From Salvelinus alpinus (lineage: Eukaryota > Chordata > Actinopteri > Salmoniformes > Salmonidae), in the NCBI RefSeq assembly GCF_045679555.1, contig NC_092094.1:15204612-15268611 (forward strand): DNA of 64,000 nucleotides, given 5' to 3'. The translations under genes and the position numbers were made by a program. Of the stretch, positions 14,201 to 29,200 are shown in pieces. A model generated the notes under the pieces. The model did no database searches. It had not been told where the DNA came from and saw only the letters and a program-made list of their open reading frames with translations. Numbering within the stretch: position 1 is the first letter of the stretch; every line of letters begins with the position of its first letter.

Positions 14201-17200
14201 TACCAGGAGGCTCTGGCCACACCACTGGGCCTGCTGCTCAACCCACATACACACATGGTCTGTGTGCTGAAGAAGGTACAGATTGGAAGAGAGACTACAT
14301 TACACTACATTCTTGCATATGTTTAGTTGATTTGGGACCATGTGACCCAAAAGGGGACGAAGGAAACCTGGTCATTTAAAACATAGTTTTTTCATGTTTC
14401 ATATTAAAATAATTTTGCTGGATTGCAGTCAATAAGTGACTGTGTTTGATCCAGGGCTTTGTGTCATTCCTGGTGCCCTGCTTTGCTGTGGAGCACCTGT
14501 ACCTGTCTTTTGATGAGTACCTGTTCTCAGAGGAAGAGACACCCGTGACTGAGGGTAAAGACAAGACCTCTCTCGTTCATCTGTGTCTACTGAGAATGTA
14601 TAGTAGCCATTTTAGATCCAGAGAGCTCTTTACCTACTGGGTTTTTGTCAAGTGTAGCCATTCACACTTTAAGTGGTTCAATATGAATTTGTTTCTCCTT
14701 GTTGAAAAGGTAGACATTGTTTGCCAGTTTGGCTCTGCGGGACTCCCAGTTTCTCCTCGTACCATGTTTCCCTATGTCCAGACCCGGAGGTTTGTTGTGA
14801 CGTGCTGCAGCTGGTGCAGTGTCTGAGGCTGGTGAGTGACGCGGTGCCGGGGGACATGGCCTACGAGATGGAGAAAGCCCTGGAACATCTCCAGTCACCT
14901 GAGAGGGCTGCGGAGATGGTGCTGGAGAACTTACTGGCCAACGACAAGTCAGTACGCACACACCTCAACAGTTTTTGAAAATTACTATGTACTGTTTATG
15001 GAGGCCAGTTGAAAGTCAATTAATGAATTGGGAAAAAATTGTCATAGGAAAAATAATTTCAACCAACAAATGTTGTTGACCTCCTATGGGTCATTCACAT
15101 GCCGGCATTGCCGTGCTATGTGGGGTTTCGTGACTGACTGTTATGCTTCTTTCATTCCCATCGTAGTGAGAATGTGATAGAGGACATCCATAACAAACTA
15201 CACGACGTCCGTAACCCTTTGGCAGCCATGGCTGTGCTGATCAGAGAGATGGACCTGGAGACTGACTCGGAGCCAGTTGGAGAGGGGTCTCTCACCATAG
15301 GTAAGACCTATATAATATTATACCATGCTATACCTACCACACTATACCATGGCTAATATACAGTACCAGTCAAAAGTTGACACACCTACTCATTCCATGG
15401 TTTGTAAAATGTTCTACATTGTAGAATAATAGTGAAAACATAAACTATGAAATAACACATGGAATCATGTATTAAGCAAAAAAGGTGTTAAAACAAATCA
15501 AAATATATTTTATATTTGAGATTTTTCTAATTCTCCACCCTTTACTTTGATGACAGCTTTGCACACTCTTGGCATTCTCTCAACCAGCTTCATGAGATAA
15601 GCACCTGGAATGCATTTCAATGAATAGGTGTGCCTTGTTAAAAGTTAATTTGTGGAATTTCTTTACTTAATGCATTTGGGCCAATCAGTTGTGAAGTTAG
15701 CCCTTTTTTGGTAAAAGACCAAGTCCATATTATGGCAAGAACAGCTCAAAAAAACAAAGAGAAATGACAGACCATCATTACTTTAAGACATGAAGGTCAG
15801 TCAATACGGAACATTTCAAGAACTTTGAAAGTTTCTTCAAGTACATTTGCAAAAACCATCAAGCGCTTTGATGAAGCTGGCTCTCATGAGGACCACCACA
15901 GGAAAGGAAGACCCAGAGTTACCTCTGCTGCAGAGGATACGTTCATTGGCGTTACAAGCTTCAGAAATTACAGCCCAAATAAATGCTTCAGAGTTCAAGT
16001 AACAGAAACATCTCAACATCAACTGTTCAGAGGAGACTGTGTGAATAAGGCCTTCGTGGTTGAATTGCTGCAAAGAAACCACTACTAAAGAACACCAATA
16101 AGAAGGAGAGACTTGCTTGGGCCAAGAAACACAAGCAATGGACATTAGACCGGTGGAAATCTGTCCTTTGGTCTGGAGACCAAATGTGAGATTTTTGGTT
16201 CCAACCGCCGTGTCTTTGTGAGACGCAGTGTGGGTGAATGGATGATCTCTGCATGTGTATTTCCCACCGTAAAGCATGGAGGAGGAGGTGTTATGGTGTG
16301 GGGGTGCTTTGCTGGTGACACTGTCAGTGATTTTATTTAGAATTCAAGGCACACTTAACCAGCATGGCTACCACAGCATTCTGCAGCGATACGCCATCCC
16401 ATCTGGTTTGGGCTTAGTGGTATTATCATTTGTTTTTCAACAGGACAATGAGCCAAAACACACCTCCAGGCTGTGTAAGGGCTATTTGACCAAGAAGGAG
16501 AGTGATGGAGTGCTGCATCAGATGACCTGGCCTCCACAATCCCCCGGCCTCAACCCATTCATGTACATTCTACCTCAATTGGGCCGACCAACCAGTGCTC
16601 CGCACATTGGCTAACCGGCCTATCTGCATTGTGTCCCGCCATCCCCCACCCGCCAACCCCTCTTTAACGCTACTGCTACTCTCTGTTCATCATACATGCA
16701 TAGTTGCTTTAACCATATTTACATGTATATACTACCTCAATCATCCTGACTAACCGGTGTCTGTATGTAGCCTCGCTACTGTATGTAGCCTCGCTACTTT
16801 TATAGCCTCGCTACTGTTTTTCACTGTCTTTTTACTATTGTTTTTATTTCTTTACTTACCTATTGTTCACCTAATACCTTTTTTGCACTATTTTTCGCTA
16901 CTTTTATAGCCTCGCTACTGTTTTTCACTGTCTTTTTACTGTTGTTTTATTTCTTTACTTACCTATTGGTTAGAGCCACGTGACAAATACATTTAGATTT
17001 ATTTGAATTGGGATGAGTTGGACCGCAGAGTGAAGAAAAAACAGCCAACAAGTGCTCAGCATATGTGGGAACTCCTTCAAGACTGTTGGAAAAGCATTAC
17101 AGGTGAAGCTGGTTGAGAGAATGCCAAGAGTGCCTGACAGCTTTGCACAAAGGGTTTCTTCTTTGAAGAATCTAAAATTATATTTTGATTTGTTTAACAC

Positions 17201-20200
17201 TATTTGCTTACCTCATGATTCCATATGTTATTTCATAGTTTTGATGTCTTCACTATTATTCTACAATGTAGAAAAAGTAGGTGTGTCCAAACTTATGACT
17301 GGTACTGTATATCAACACAGATTAGCCCTAGATAATTCTATATGGTGTCATTTATTGACCGGTAAGTTTAGTTTTTATTATTATTTGAGTAGGAACTTAA
17401 ACTGAATGTTTGAGCTCAGTCTGTGTGAAAATGGACCGGTTTAAACTGATGTGTGTGCCCCAGCAGGCCAGTCCCTGTCGTGGCAGATCAGTCTGTCCCA
17501 GCTGTATGGTAGCAGTGTGGCGGTGGCTGTGGTGTGTCAGGCTGTCTGTCAGATGGCCATGACCAGAACCCTGTTCTGTAGGGACCTGCTCATACTGCAG
17601 CAGCTCTACCTACGTCTAGGAGAGAATGTAAGTAGTAGTACATACACACTGAGACAGAAATACAAACGCATCACACTAGGGCTGACCCCAACAAAAACAA
17701 ATCTTGGTTGACTGAGAGGAGACTGTTCTTTCGACCAATCGGAATTGTAAAACTTATTTTTGTAGACACAGCCTGTGTGTTTTAATCAAATCAACTATAT
17801 GCACTGAGCTTGTCTAATTCTAAGCACACTGTTTGAAATAATTAAGACACATTAATGACCAGAGAGAGACTGACCGCAATTGCAGACTTGCTATGCTGTG
17901 TTAAAAGAATTAGTGAGTGACCGTGTGGCTAGCACCCATTGTCTCTCTCCTCCATGCTGCAGCGAACACTACAAAACTTCAAGTGTTTATCACGCTGTCC
18001 ATGTTGCTGAAGCTGCAACATAATTAAAGCCATTTATGACTGAATTTTTGTTACCGAAATCCCTCATTTCTTTAGGAAAAGCATTCCCTATTCCCTCAAC
18101 CTTTGCTCTCTTTACTTTTTTATTTTATTTATTTTACCGTTATTTTACCAGGTAAGTTGACTGAGAACACGTTCTCATTTGCAGCAACGACCTGGGGAAT
18201 AGTTACAGGGGAGAGGAGGGGGATGAATGAGCCAATTGTAAACTTGACACACGTATGCATTGCATGCACGGAACCAATGGGGCCTGACCTATAGCATATC
18301 ATAATCGCATTAATAAATTGGTTATAACAAACTCGGAACACATGTGACAGCAAAATGAATACAAAGAACGTGACGGACCAACACGAAACGGGGGAATTTT
18401 TACTGGTTGTTCAGGAGGTAAAGGGAAAGTCGGATGTGTGGAATAAATGACTAGTTGTGGAAAATACTGGATAAAGAAGGTAAGGAGCAAGCACTGTATG
18501 CATATTATGTGTGCCAAACAGGTTCTGTTAGATTACAATATAATTTTTCTGACCATTTGGAACAATGTAAACACAAAATAAATGATTAGCATACCAGTCT
18601 AAAGTTTTTGTAAAGCCTTTATTACAGCTAAGACTAAAAACAGTCTCATTCATTCGTGAATGCAATTTCCGAAATGGAACGGTTTATTTATTGTTTACGC
18701 TAATTATTCATGTTGCTTTATTTTATTTTAAAACAAATTCTTGATTGCATTTAATCTCTTGAATGACTCATGCTGTGTGATGACATGAATGATTGATACA
18801 GTAGCCTATATAAGCATTGAAATTAGGGATGCATGATATATCGGTGAACATATCGGAATTGATGAGCAAAACTGATGTCAAAGCTGACGTGCATACCTAT
18901 ATAACATATGTACATGACGTAATGACCCTACATAAAATTATGCGCTACACGTGCAACACAGCATTCCTAACTTGGCCCACAATGTCTGCTGTGTGGATCG
19001 AGCAGTCATTTGAAAGAGTAAGAACATTTTAGCGAGACAACTCAAAAGGCGAAATCCATTAACGCCAAGATAATGGAATACATTGTCCTTGACAATCAAC
19101 CGTTCTCTGTCGTGGGTGATGTTGGCTTTCGCCATCTGGTCGAGAACCGGTACACACTACCAAGTGTGCTATTTTTCAGACGTTGCTCTACCGGAGTTGC
19201 CCAGTAATAGCGTCACTGCTATTACCTTCACGACATACATACTATGGAATGCCATTTGGGTCTTTGCATGCCAAAAAAAGATACAGTAGCACTGTCAAAG
19301 CTGTATAAAAAAGTCTGCAAACACCGGCCACGAACAATGTGTTTTCAATACCGCGTTGGTAATAAAGCATCATTTGTTTGACCAACTTCTGGGGTAGCTA
19401 GCTTTAGCTTGGTACCTAGCTAGCACCAATACAACCAGCCTGAAAACAATGACCAGTAGAAACTGCAGTCATTTTCATTATTCTTAGCAATGATTTAGGA
19501 ATGCTTGTGAGTATGTATTAGATGGGTTGCCACTTGTTGTTTGCCTATTGAAATTGAACTTCAGTTCATGAAAATAAATAGCTAGCCAGCTACTTAACCC
19601 TGTTGCCCAAAGCTAATGTTATAAGCAGCCAGCAAGCGTCATCTGGCTAGTGAGGCTCGACCGGACCGGGTTATGTGTTGTGAAGCTAGCCACAATAAGG
19701 ATTAGGCACAATAGTGGACTTTGCGGTTAGCCTTCAAAATAAAAGTGTCATTGACAGTGATGCAAATTAATACAAAATAGTTGGATTATGCCATACATTT
19801 ATTTTGAAGGCTACGCGCAAATTCCACTATTGTGGCTAATCCTTATTGTGGCTAGCTTCACATAGATGGGTCCGACCACCATTAAATCAAATAAGAACTC
19901 TTATTGATTAGGGTTATTTTAGATGAGACCTAGCTATATAGTTAGCTAGCTACTGAAACAGATTGTCGTTTTGATATGTTTTTGGGGAAGAACATTGTTT
20001 GCATTCATGAGCTAGCTAATTTTCTTTTTATGACCAGCACTATAGGTGCGCAAGACAACTTTAACAGCATCATAGCATACATATCGATGAATCGTTGTGA
20101 CATATGAAATACGAGTGATTGTGTAATAACTACGTACATTTTTTTATGAAAGAGTTAAATTGTGACGTGCATATTCAGGTCCTGATTGGTCAACAAGCTT

Positions 20201-23200
20201 AATTGACACACAAACACCCAAACGACATTCCATAGCAAAGATCCAAACAGCGTTCCATAGAAATCCTGGTTGAGAATGAAACGACTGAACAATGAAACAG
20301 CACAGCAAGTAAGTGAAAGAACAAGGTTTTGATTATGTTTTACTGGTAATGGGGACATGCGTAAATGCCAACAAAATAACTGTGTGTGTGTGTAACCTTT
20401 ATTTAACTAGGCAAGTCAGTTAAGAACAAATTCTTATTTACAATGACTGCCAAACCCGGACGACGCTGGGCCAATTGTGCGCCGCCCTATGGGACTCCCA
20501 ATCACGACCGGATGTGATAGACTGGATTTGAACCAGGGACTGTAGTGACGCCTCTTGCAATGAGATGCAGTGCCTTAGACCACTGAGTCCGTGTTAACTA
20601 TTTAACTGTACTAGAATACTTAAAAGGCCGCTAAAATATTAAGTATCGGTATCAGGGTTTTTTTGGCAAGGAAAATATCGGTGCATCACTAATTGAAATA
20701 CATACCTAAGTTACAGTATTAAGACTAAACAGGATGCGCTCTTTGGCCTACAGCTCGATGGTTGTCATACAAGGCTGCTATACAAAGCCTATTGATGATA
20801 ATTATATTACTTATTATAATGATGACAATGACAATAATATCAAGAAAACGGAGGGTTATTACAAATATATATTTTTTCTGACAATTTGGAAGTGTAAACA
20901 ACACTAAATAAATGTAAAGTAATACTAGAGGCTGTTCTAATGGAAAAAAGTGTAAAGCCTTTATTACAGCATTTAAAAACAGCCACATTTGTGAAATTGT
21001 TTGACCGACATGTAGTGGCTGAGGCTTGGTGCTCACGGAATCAGTAGGCTATTAAACAAATACACAAAACAGTCTTATTTCTGTTTATATGTACGATTTA
21101 TAAAGCCAGGCGCATTTAAGTTAAGCTATTCATTATAGACCTAATTAAGTTGGTGTTTCCTCTCACTTTTCTTCGAAAATTAAGGCAAGTGCTTTTTTTC
21201 TCTTCTGCTAACTCCAACTGCTGCCTCCGCCGCATTGTTCTCAATACCAATATGCTGGTTAACTTTGCTATTATGCACATAGCAACATGGTCTAGGAAAA
21301 GGCGCCAATTCAACAGCGCATTGATGTTTCAGAACCGTGGACAGCGACCGCTATCCAACGCGGGAGAAAGTGCATTTGTTATAAAATATTTGTATTAGTG
21401 TTGCACCATTGTTCTTAGGTAATATAACCTAAGATATATATACAATTTCAATAGCGCATGTCTTAGTGATGTACTGCCATCCTCACGGCCTCCACAATGG
21501 ATTAGTCCACACAGACAGGCGCACAATCAGACAGGTGTCTTGTACACAATTAAATATTTTTTTTGTTACTGCTCGACTGAAGAAATCTTGGTCGACCAAC
21601 AAACAATTGACCAGTCGACTAAATATGGTCCGCCCTACATCACACACAGTCTGCTCTTCTGACTTAATTGTGTGTGTTCTCCAGGTGTTCCCGGGTGGAG
21701 GGCCTCAGCTGCTCCAGCTACAACAGGACCTGATCCCCCGCTCCTCTCAGCTTCTCTCCTCCTACTATCTCCTCAAACACATCACCCAGAGCCTGACCAC
21801 CACCGTGCCTCTTGACATCATGTACGCACACAAACACACACAACAGACACACACTCCAACGCAACACAACACACAGTATTGAATTCAGTGAATTCTACCT
21901 AGTTGACATTGTGTTCTCCCTCCAGAGATGCCAACCTGCAGCACCTGTCAGTCCTGGAGCTGTCTGATTCTCCAGCTATGGCCAGCAACAGATCAGGTCA
22001 GGTGCTATGTGTAGCCTCCGTGTTGACTTCAAGCCTCTCTCTAAGCGATTACTTTTTTTTCCTGTTTTAATCAGGAATTCCTGCTTTTCTGACATTGCCC
22101 TCTATTCATACATCATTGCAATATGCCTAGCTAACCCAAACCAATATCATACTTTTGTCTGAATTTTCCTGATTGTCTATTGTCCTGATCACATCCCTGT
22201 ATCCAACTCCGTTTTCTTTCCCCCTCAGTCCGGAGCCCCCAGACGGTGGTGGAGCTGTTCTACCAGAACGTAGCGCGGAAGGCCATCATTACACAAATCT
22301 ACTCCAAGCAGCACAGCCCCGCCCCGGGCACAGCCCTGCTCCACTGGCCCCACATGGTCTCCAGCGTGGTCACCCTGCTGGCTCAGCAACTGTATCTTAC
22401 CACACCTACACACACACACGACTGTGCTTGGCTAAGCAAAAGTTGATGTTTCCCTAGGAAAGGTTATCTACACAGCTGGCATATTTTTAAGCAATGTTAT
22501 TTCTGTCCTCATACACTGCTAGGCTAGTCGAGGCTAGAGTTAATATTCTTTACGCAAGGTTATTACACACCACATGGCTAGCACATGCTATGCTATTAAA
22601 GCGAGGCAAAGCTAAACTTGATGTGCTTTAGGCAGCGATTTGACTATTAGCCTTAGAGGGTTGCAATGAGGTGCACTGTAAATAATGTCAAGGTTGACCC
22701 TTAACACTATCTCTATAGCTGGCCCAACAACCTTAGCTTCCAGTTCCCTGAGTGTCTGATGGGCAACTGCCAGTATGCACAACTACAGGTGAGACGCTTC
22801 TCACGGACTCTACAACCCTCTCACACACTTATTTGTGTTGCATCATGTTTTTTTTTTTACCTTGACTGCATAACCAATGTCCTAATTGGGGCAATAAATA
22901 TGTATTTATTGATTGAAGCAGATTTAATTAAAAAGCCAACTGATGCATTTTTAAATAGAATATTTTCTTAAGCTCTCCTTTTCTCTCTCTTCAGGAGTAT
23001 GTGCGTCTCATTGGGCCGTGGTGTCAGGTTAACGTGGGCTCCTGCCGCTTCATGCTGGGCCAATGTTACCTGGCCAACGGAGAGGGACAGAAGGTGTGTT
23101 TTAAAGTGGAACTGACAGCGTTTTAACATCTTTTCACATATGGAACAAACAGACAATCATATCAGTCAAAAATATCAAATTCCCAATTTATGCGACAAAA

Positions 23201-26200
23201 CTTTGAGATAAAAACAACAAAAGAAAGGTTCTATTTGCCTCAACATTCCATAGGTGGGCCTAGGAGGGCATAGACCCATCCACTTGGGAGCCAGGCCCAG
23301 CCAATCAGGAGTTTTTCCCCACGAAAGGGATTTATTACAGACAGAAATACTGTTTTATCAGCTGTCCGGGTGGCTGGTCTCAGACGATCCCGCAGGTAAA
23401 GAATCCAGATGTGGAGGTCCTGGGCTGGCTTGGTTACACGTGGTCTTCGGTTGTGAGGCCGGTTCAACGTACTGCCAAATTCTCAAACTACATTGGATGC
23501 AGCTTATGGTAGAGAAATTCATATTAATTTCTTTACAACTTTAGAAATCTGTGGCATTGTTGTGACAACTGCACATTTTAGTGGCCTTTTATTGCCCCCA
23601 GCACAAGGAGCACCAGTGTAATGATCATGCAGTTTAATCAGCTTCTTGATATGCCACACCTGTCAGGTGGATGCATTTTCTTGGCAAAGGAGAAATGCTC
23701 ACTAACAGGGATGTAAACCCATTTGTGCACAAAATTTGGGAGAAATATTTTTTGTGCGTATGGAACATTTCTGGGATCTTTTATTTCAGCTCATGAAACA
23801 TGGGACCAACACTACATGTTGTGTGTTATTTTTGTTCAGTGTATATAATTCACCAGTACATTTCTTGGTAGTCAAAAATGATTGCTATCAGGTAAATCAC
23901 AGCTGGCCTGGTTCAATGTTTGCTGCCTTCATTCAGGGATGCACTGTTTCAATGGCTCATAATTTTGTACAAAAACAGATGAATGTAACAAAGGCTGAGA
24001 ATGACAATACAATCAAACTAACAAGGGCGATGATCACAAGTCGGTCATAATGTGGCTAATAGGCTATCGTAGCAAGCTAAAAACACGGAGCCAACGTTAG
24101 CTAGCTGCTAGGAAGATGTCATGTCATTGGAGATGTGGGTCGAATGACTTTTTCCCCTCATATCATTTTCCGGTGGCTATACACACCTAGAGATGCAGGT
24201 GTCATTTGGTTAGCTAGCAAGAACTTGAACGACTGTTATCCAGTTAGCATATCTCTTGCGTTCGCAAATTCACTCTGGCTATCTACTCCAATTTCAGAGC
24301 ACTCTCATCTGAGTATGCCAGAGCTCAGAATAACTGATGAATTTACGAACATCAACACCTGCTGAATGTGGCTGGTGTCAGTAAACGTAGGCAAAGAAAG
24401 TAAGTTGGTCATGAACGCTCTGGATAACATGTAAACAGCCTAACCAGCTCTGTTAGGTTGAGTAAAATGGTCAGAGTAAGGCGTTCTCTCATTTGTCTGG
24501 AGGTAGCTAGCTAGCAAGCTAGCCAAACTATTGCTATCAGGTTGTAAATCACAGCTGTCCTGGTACAATGTTTGCTGCCTACATTCGGGATGCACTGTTT
24601 CAGTTTCAAAGGCTCAATATTTTGGATAAAAAAACGGACGAATGTAACAAAGGCTGGGAATGACAACACAATCGGTTAGCTTTGGGTGCTTGGTTGGGAC
24701 AAGCATGCGTTGTTAGCAGGTAAGCTGCAGAAGAACGAAAAGGCTACAATTCCCTATCATTTATCAGTACAACTAGTTGAAGTTTTGGTTTATCTACTGT
24801 TCCTTCGTTAGATGTTAGCTCATCTTTCTCTGGCTAGCATTAGTTGTTGATGTCCATAACTGAGGGAGAGAGAGCCTACCTTTTCATGTTTGTTTGATCA
24901 ATAGGACTGTAAAATTCCCAAACGTAAGAGGACTCCCAAGTGGTATTGACATATTTGCAGAAATCCATGCAGGTGTATTTTGAGGCTTTTGGCGACTGCG
25001 TTCTAATGATCAAAAGTCGTACTGTTGTAATTGCCTGTAAACACACAGTCCAGTTCAAAGTGGCCTGTGGCAAATAAAGGCCTACTGTAGCTCCGATTGG
25101 CTATGGCGCACCGGTCTGCGTAGACGCTGGTTCTGGATGAGAGAGATGTTATATTTACTGCAGTTAATTGTTCAAACGCATTGCTGCTTTTCCACTCTAT
25201 ATTGCTATAGAACTTTCACAAATGCCTTAGTATACGTAAACTTGAAAATGACCATATCTAAGTGCTCGCTTGTCAGAAAATGTTTTAAAAAAGTGTCATG
25301 CTTCCTGGGGGTTCACATTAACATATTTAAGATGTTTTGTTGTTCAAATGCAGTCAGTTCCACTTTAAGGGTTGCGGTTGCATTTCAAAGTGCCATTATG
25401 ACTATGGGAAGAGTTGTTGCGGTAGTACAGAAGGTGTAGTGGCTGAAAGCATGAAATATGTCATATTTCTCTGAGTTGTTGCTTCACAGGTGTGACAGAG
25501 CAACACCAGTAGCTGTTTTTTTACCCCCATTTGTGGCATGTGTCCAGGCACTGCAGTGTTTCCAGGAGGCGGCGGTGGAGGTGGAGAGGGAGGAGTTTCT
25601 TCTGAGATTGACAGGAGCCGAGGAGGAAGCTGCGGCTGCACCGAGACTACAGTACTACAACAAGGTTACTATGGGAACCCGTTCTTTAAATAATATATTA
25701 TTATTGGATTATTTATTAAATGTAGTCGGGTGCTCGTGCCCTACAAACCCTTTCAAACACAATCTGGATGCGTGTGAGTGGAATGAGTAAAAAAAAAAAA
25801 ATGGTACAGTGTTTTTACTTATTCTTAAGTGTGTGTTAGGTGCTGCGGTTGCTGGAGGACGTTGGTCTGCCAGAGCTGGTCATCCATCTAGCCACTCTGG
25901 CTATCACGGAGGCCGTCAATGACCCCAGGAGTCAGGCTGCCCTGTGGACCCGCATCTTCAAGCATCACCTGGACTTAGGACACAACAGCCAAGCCTACGA
26001 AGCCCTCACACAGAACCCTGACTCCAGCAGCCAGTTAGACTGTTTGCGTCAGCTTGTTGTGGTTCTGTGTGAGCGTTCTCAACTTCAGGACCTGGTCCAG
26101 TTCTCCTACGTCAACCTGCACGATGAGGTAGACACACATACAGTTGTGGCCAAAAGTTTTGAGAATGACACAAATATTAATTTTCAAAGTCTGCTGCCTC

Positions 26201-29200
26201 AGTTTGTATGATGGCAATTTGCATATACTCCAGAATGTAATTAATTGCAATTCATCTGATCACTCTTCATAACAAAGTCCCTCTTTGCCATGCAAATGAG
26301 CTGAATCCCCCAAAAACATTTCCATTGCATTTCAGCCCTGCCACAAAAGAACCAGCTGACACGTCAGTGATTCTCTCGTTAACACAGGTGTGAGTGTTGA
26401 CGAGGACAAGGCTGGAGATCACTCTGTCATGCTGATTGAGTTCGAATAACAGACTGGAAGCTTCAAAAGGAGGGTGGTGCTTGGAATCATTGTTCTTCCT
26501 CTGTCAACCATGGTTACCTGCATGGAAACACGTGCCGTCATCATTGCTTTGCACAAAAAGGGCTTCACAGGCAAGGATATTGCTGCCAGTAAGATTGCAC
26601 CTAAATCAACCATTTATCGGATCATCAAGAACTTCAAGGAGAGCGGTTCAGTTGTTGTGAAGGCTTCAGGGCACCCAAGAAAGTCCAGCAAGCTCCAGGA
26701 CCGTCTCCTAAAGTTGATTCAGCTGCGGGAACGGGGCACCAGCAGTACAGAGCTTGCTCGGGAATGGCAGCAGGCAGGTGTGAGTGCATCTGCACGCACA
26801 GTGAGTCGAAGACTTTTGGAGGATGGCCTGGTGTCAAGAAGGGCAGCAAAGAAGCCACTTCTCTCCAGGAAAAACATCAGGGACAGACCTATATTCTGCA
26901 AAAGGTACAGGGATTGGACTGGGGTAAAGTCATTTTCTCTGATGAATCCCCTTTCTGATTGTTTGGGGCATCTGGAGAAAAGCTTGTCTGGAGAAGACAA
27001 TGTGAGTGCTACCATCAGTCCTGTGTCATGCCAACAGTAAAGCATCCTGAGACCATTCATGTGTGGGGTTGCTTCACAGCCAAGGGAGTGGGCTCACTCA
27101 CAATTTTGCCTAAGAACACAGCCATGAATAAAGAATGGTACCAACACATCCTCCGAGAGCAACTTCTCCCAACCATCCAGGAACAGTTTGGTGACAAACA
27201 ATGCCTTTTCCAGCATGATGGAGCACCTTGCCATAAGGCAAAAGTGATAACTAAGTGGCTCGGGGAACAAAACATCAATATTTTGGGTCCATGGCCAGGA
27301 AACTCCCCAGACCTTAATCCCATTGAGAATTTGTGGTCAATCCTCAAGAGGCGGGTGGACAAACAAAAACCCACAAACTCCAAGCATTGATTATGCAAGA
27401 ATGGGCTGCCATCAGTCAGGATGTGGCCCAGAAGTTAATTGACAGCATGCCAGGGCGGATTGCAGAGGTCTTGAAAAAGAAGGGTCAACACTGCAAATAT
27501 TGACTTTGCATCAACTTCATGTAATTGTCAATAAAAGCCTTTGACACTTATGAAATGCTTGTAATCATACTTCAGTTTTCCATAGTAACATCTGACAAAA
27601 ATATCTAGACACTGAAGCAGCAAACGTTGTGGAAATTAATATTTGTCATTCTCAAAACTTTTGGCCACGACTGTACATTCTCTTTACATTTGGTTAGAGC
27701 GCATTATGGACTATATAAATGTATTAGATTCATCAGATCAAGTGTTTGACCTTCTTTTCTGGCTGCAGGTGGTCAGCATCATAGAGTCCAGAGCCAGAGC
27801 AGTGGACCTGATGTTCCACAACTACTACGAGCTGCTCTACGCCTTCCACATCAACAGACACAACTACAGGAAAGGTGAGAGGAACCTGGGACTCTGTCAG
27901 ATATTAGCACTCTGTTTATAAATGAGGCTGGTGGTATTTCTTTTAACTCACTCTCCATTTTGTGTGTGTTTTATTTTGATGTGTTTGGCCCTATCTGTGT
28001 CCTCCAGCGGGTACGGTGATGTTTGAGTACGGCATGCGTCTGGGCCGGGAGGTGAGGACACAGCTGGGTCTACAGAAACAGGTCAACTGTTGCCTGGCCT
28101 CCCTCAACTGTCTACGGCTCATCAGATCTGACTATGCCTGGATTGTCCAACCCACCTCTGGAGTGGTGTATGAGAGGCCCGCTGCATCACCAAAGAGGAA
28201 CTACGATGGAGAGTTTACTACTGGTCCAGGTGAGATACTATAGGCATAGATAACGATTTGTGATTATTATAATTACCGCGATAAATGTTCCTTTTTGGTC
28301 ATTACTATCTTTACACCACTATGTTTGGGACATGGTGGGAAATGTGTTTGATGACATGCTCTTTAAATTCTACAGTATTGTAATTGTTTGTCCATTGTTA
28401 AGTTCATGTTTTAAGTTTCTCTATATTTCTGTTATTACGGGGCTATTACTCTGTTATTAGTGCGCCTGCGCCGGTGTCTCGTAGTTGATGATCCTGGCCT
28501 GAGTGCAACCGCGTATTGTGCTAATACTGTTGCGTAAACGTTGTTAAACTGGAACCTTGTCGTTGTGTCATTTTGAGTTAACATCCGTGTCCCTGCAGTG
28601 AGTGGTCAGATGGACATCCTGGAGCTGAAGGACCTTCAGAAGGAGTACGCCCTTGCCCGTAGCCGCCTCATCCTGGCTCAGCATCACCCACCCTCCGCTG
28701 CCATTGCAGGTATAAACAACACTGATAACATATTCCCAAAAGTGAATGGAAAGTGACTTGTCAGTAAGCCATCACCAATGATGTTTTGCCTTGATACCTC
28801 TTAATGTGATCATTTAGAGGGGGGAACATTATTCCTGTAAGGAAACAAAACCCTTAATCGAACACCAGAAATGTAACAGTTCTGTGTGTGGTGTTGCAGG
28901 CAGCGCCTCTGCAGTGGAGATGGTGTCCCTACTGGTCCAATCTGGACTGTTCGACTGTGCCCTCTCTCTCTGCCAGACCTTCAAACTCTCCCTCACTTCA
29001 GTCTTCGAGGGACTTGCCTTCAAGTAAGTAACGGGCAGAGTCAACTGCATGGAGTGACTTGAATTTATACGCATATCTCTCGTTGACAATGCATGATTTA
29101 CGTGAATTTCCTAGTTATGCATGCAGTTGGTATTCAGCCTGTAGTGATCACATCAAAGTAATCGGTCTTGCTTTGTCTGAACTAACATGTAGATATAGGG

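Larger units (their letters stand above)
17677..21637. mobile_element. hAT-type element filling nup160 intron 14
   Basis: Terminal repeats TAGGGCTGACC/GGTCCGCCCTA have one mismatch and are flanked by a perfect 8-bp duplication CATCACAC (17669-17676 and 21638-21645). The ends also share TCTTGGT...GACTGA-like subterminal sequence. The 3961-bp copy has no recognisable transposase and contains three further repeats, including a second hAT element. It begins 49 bases after the exon 14 donor. Confidence 0.85.
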
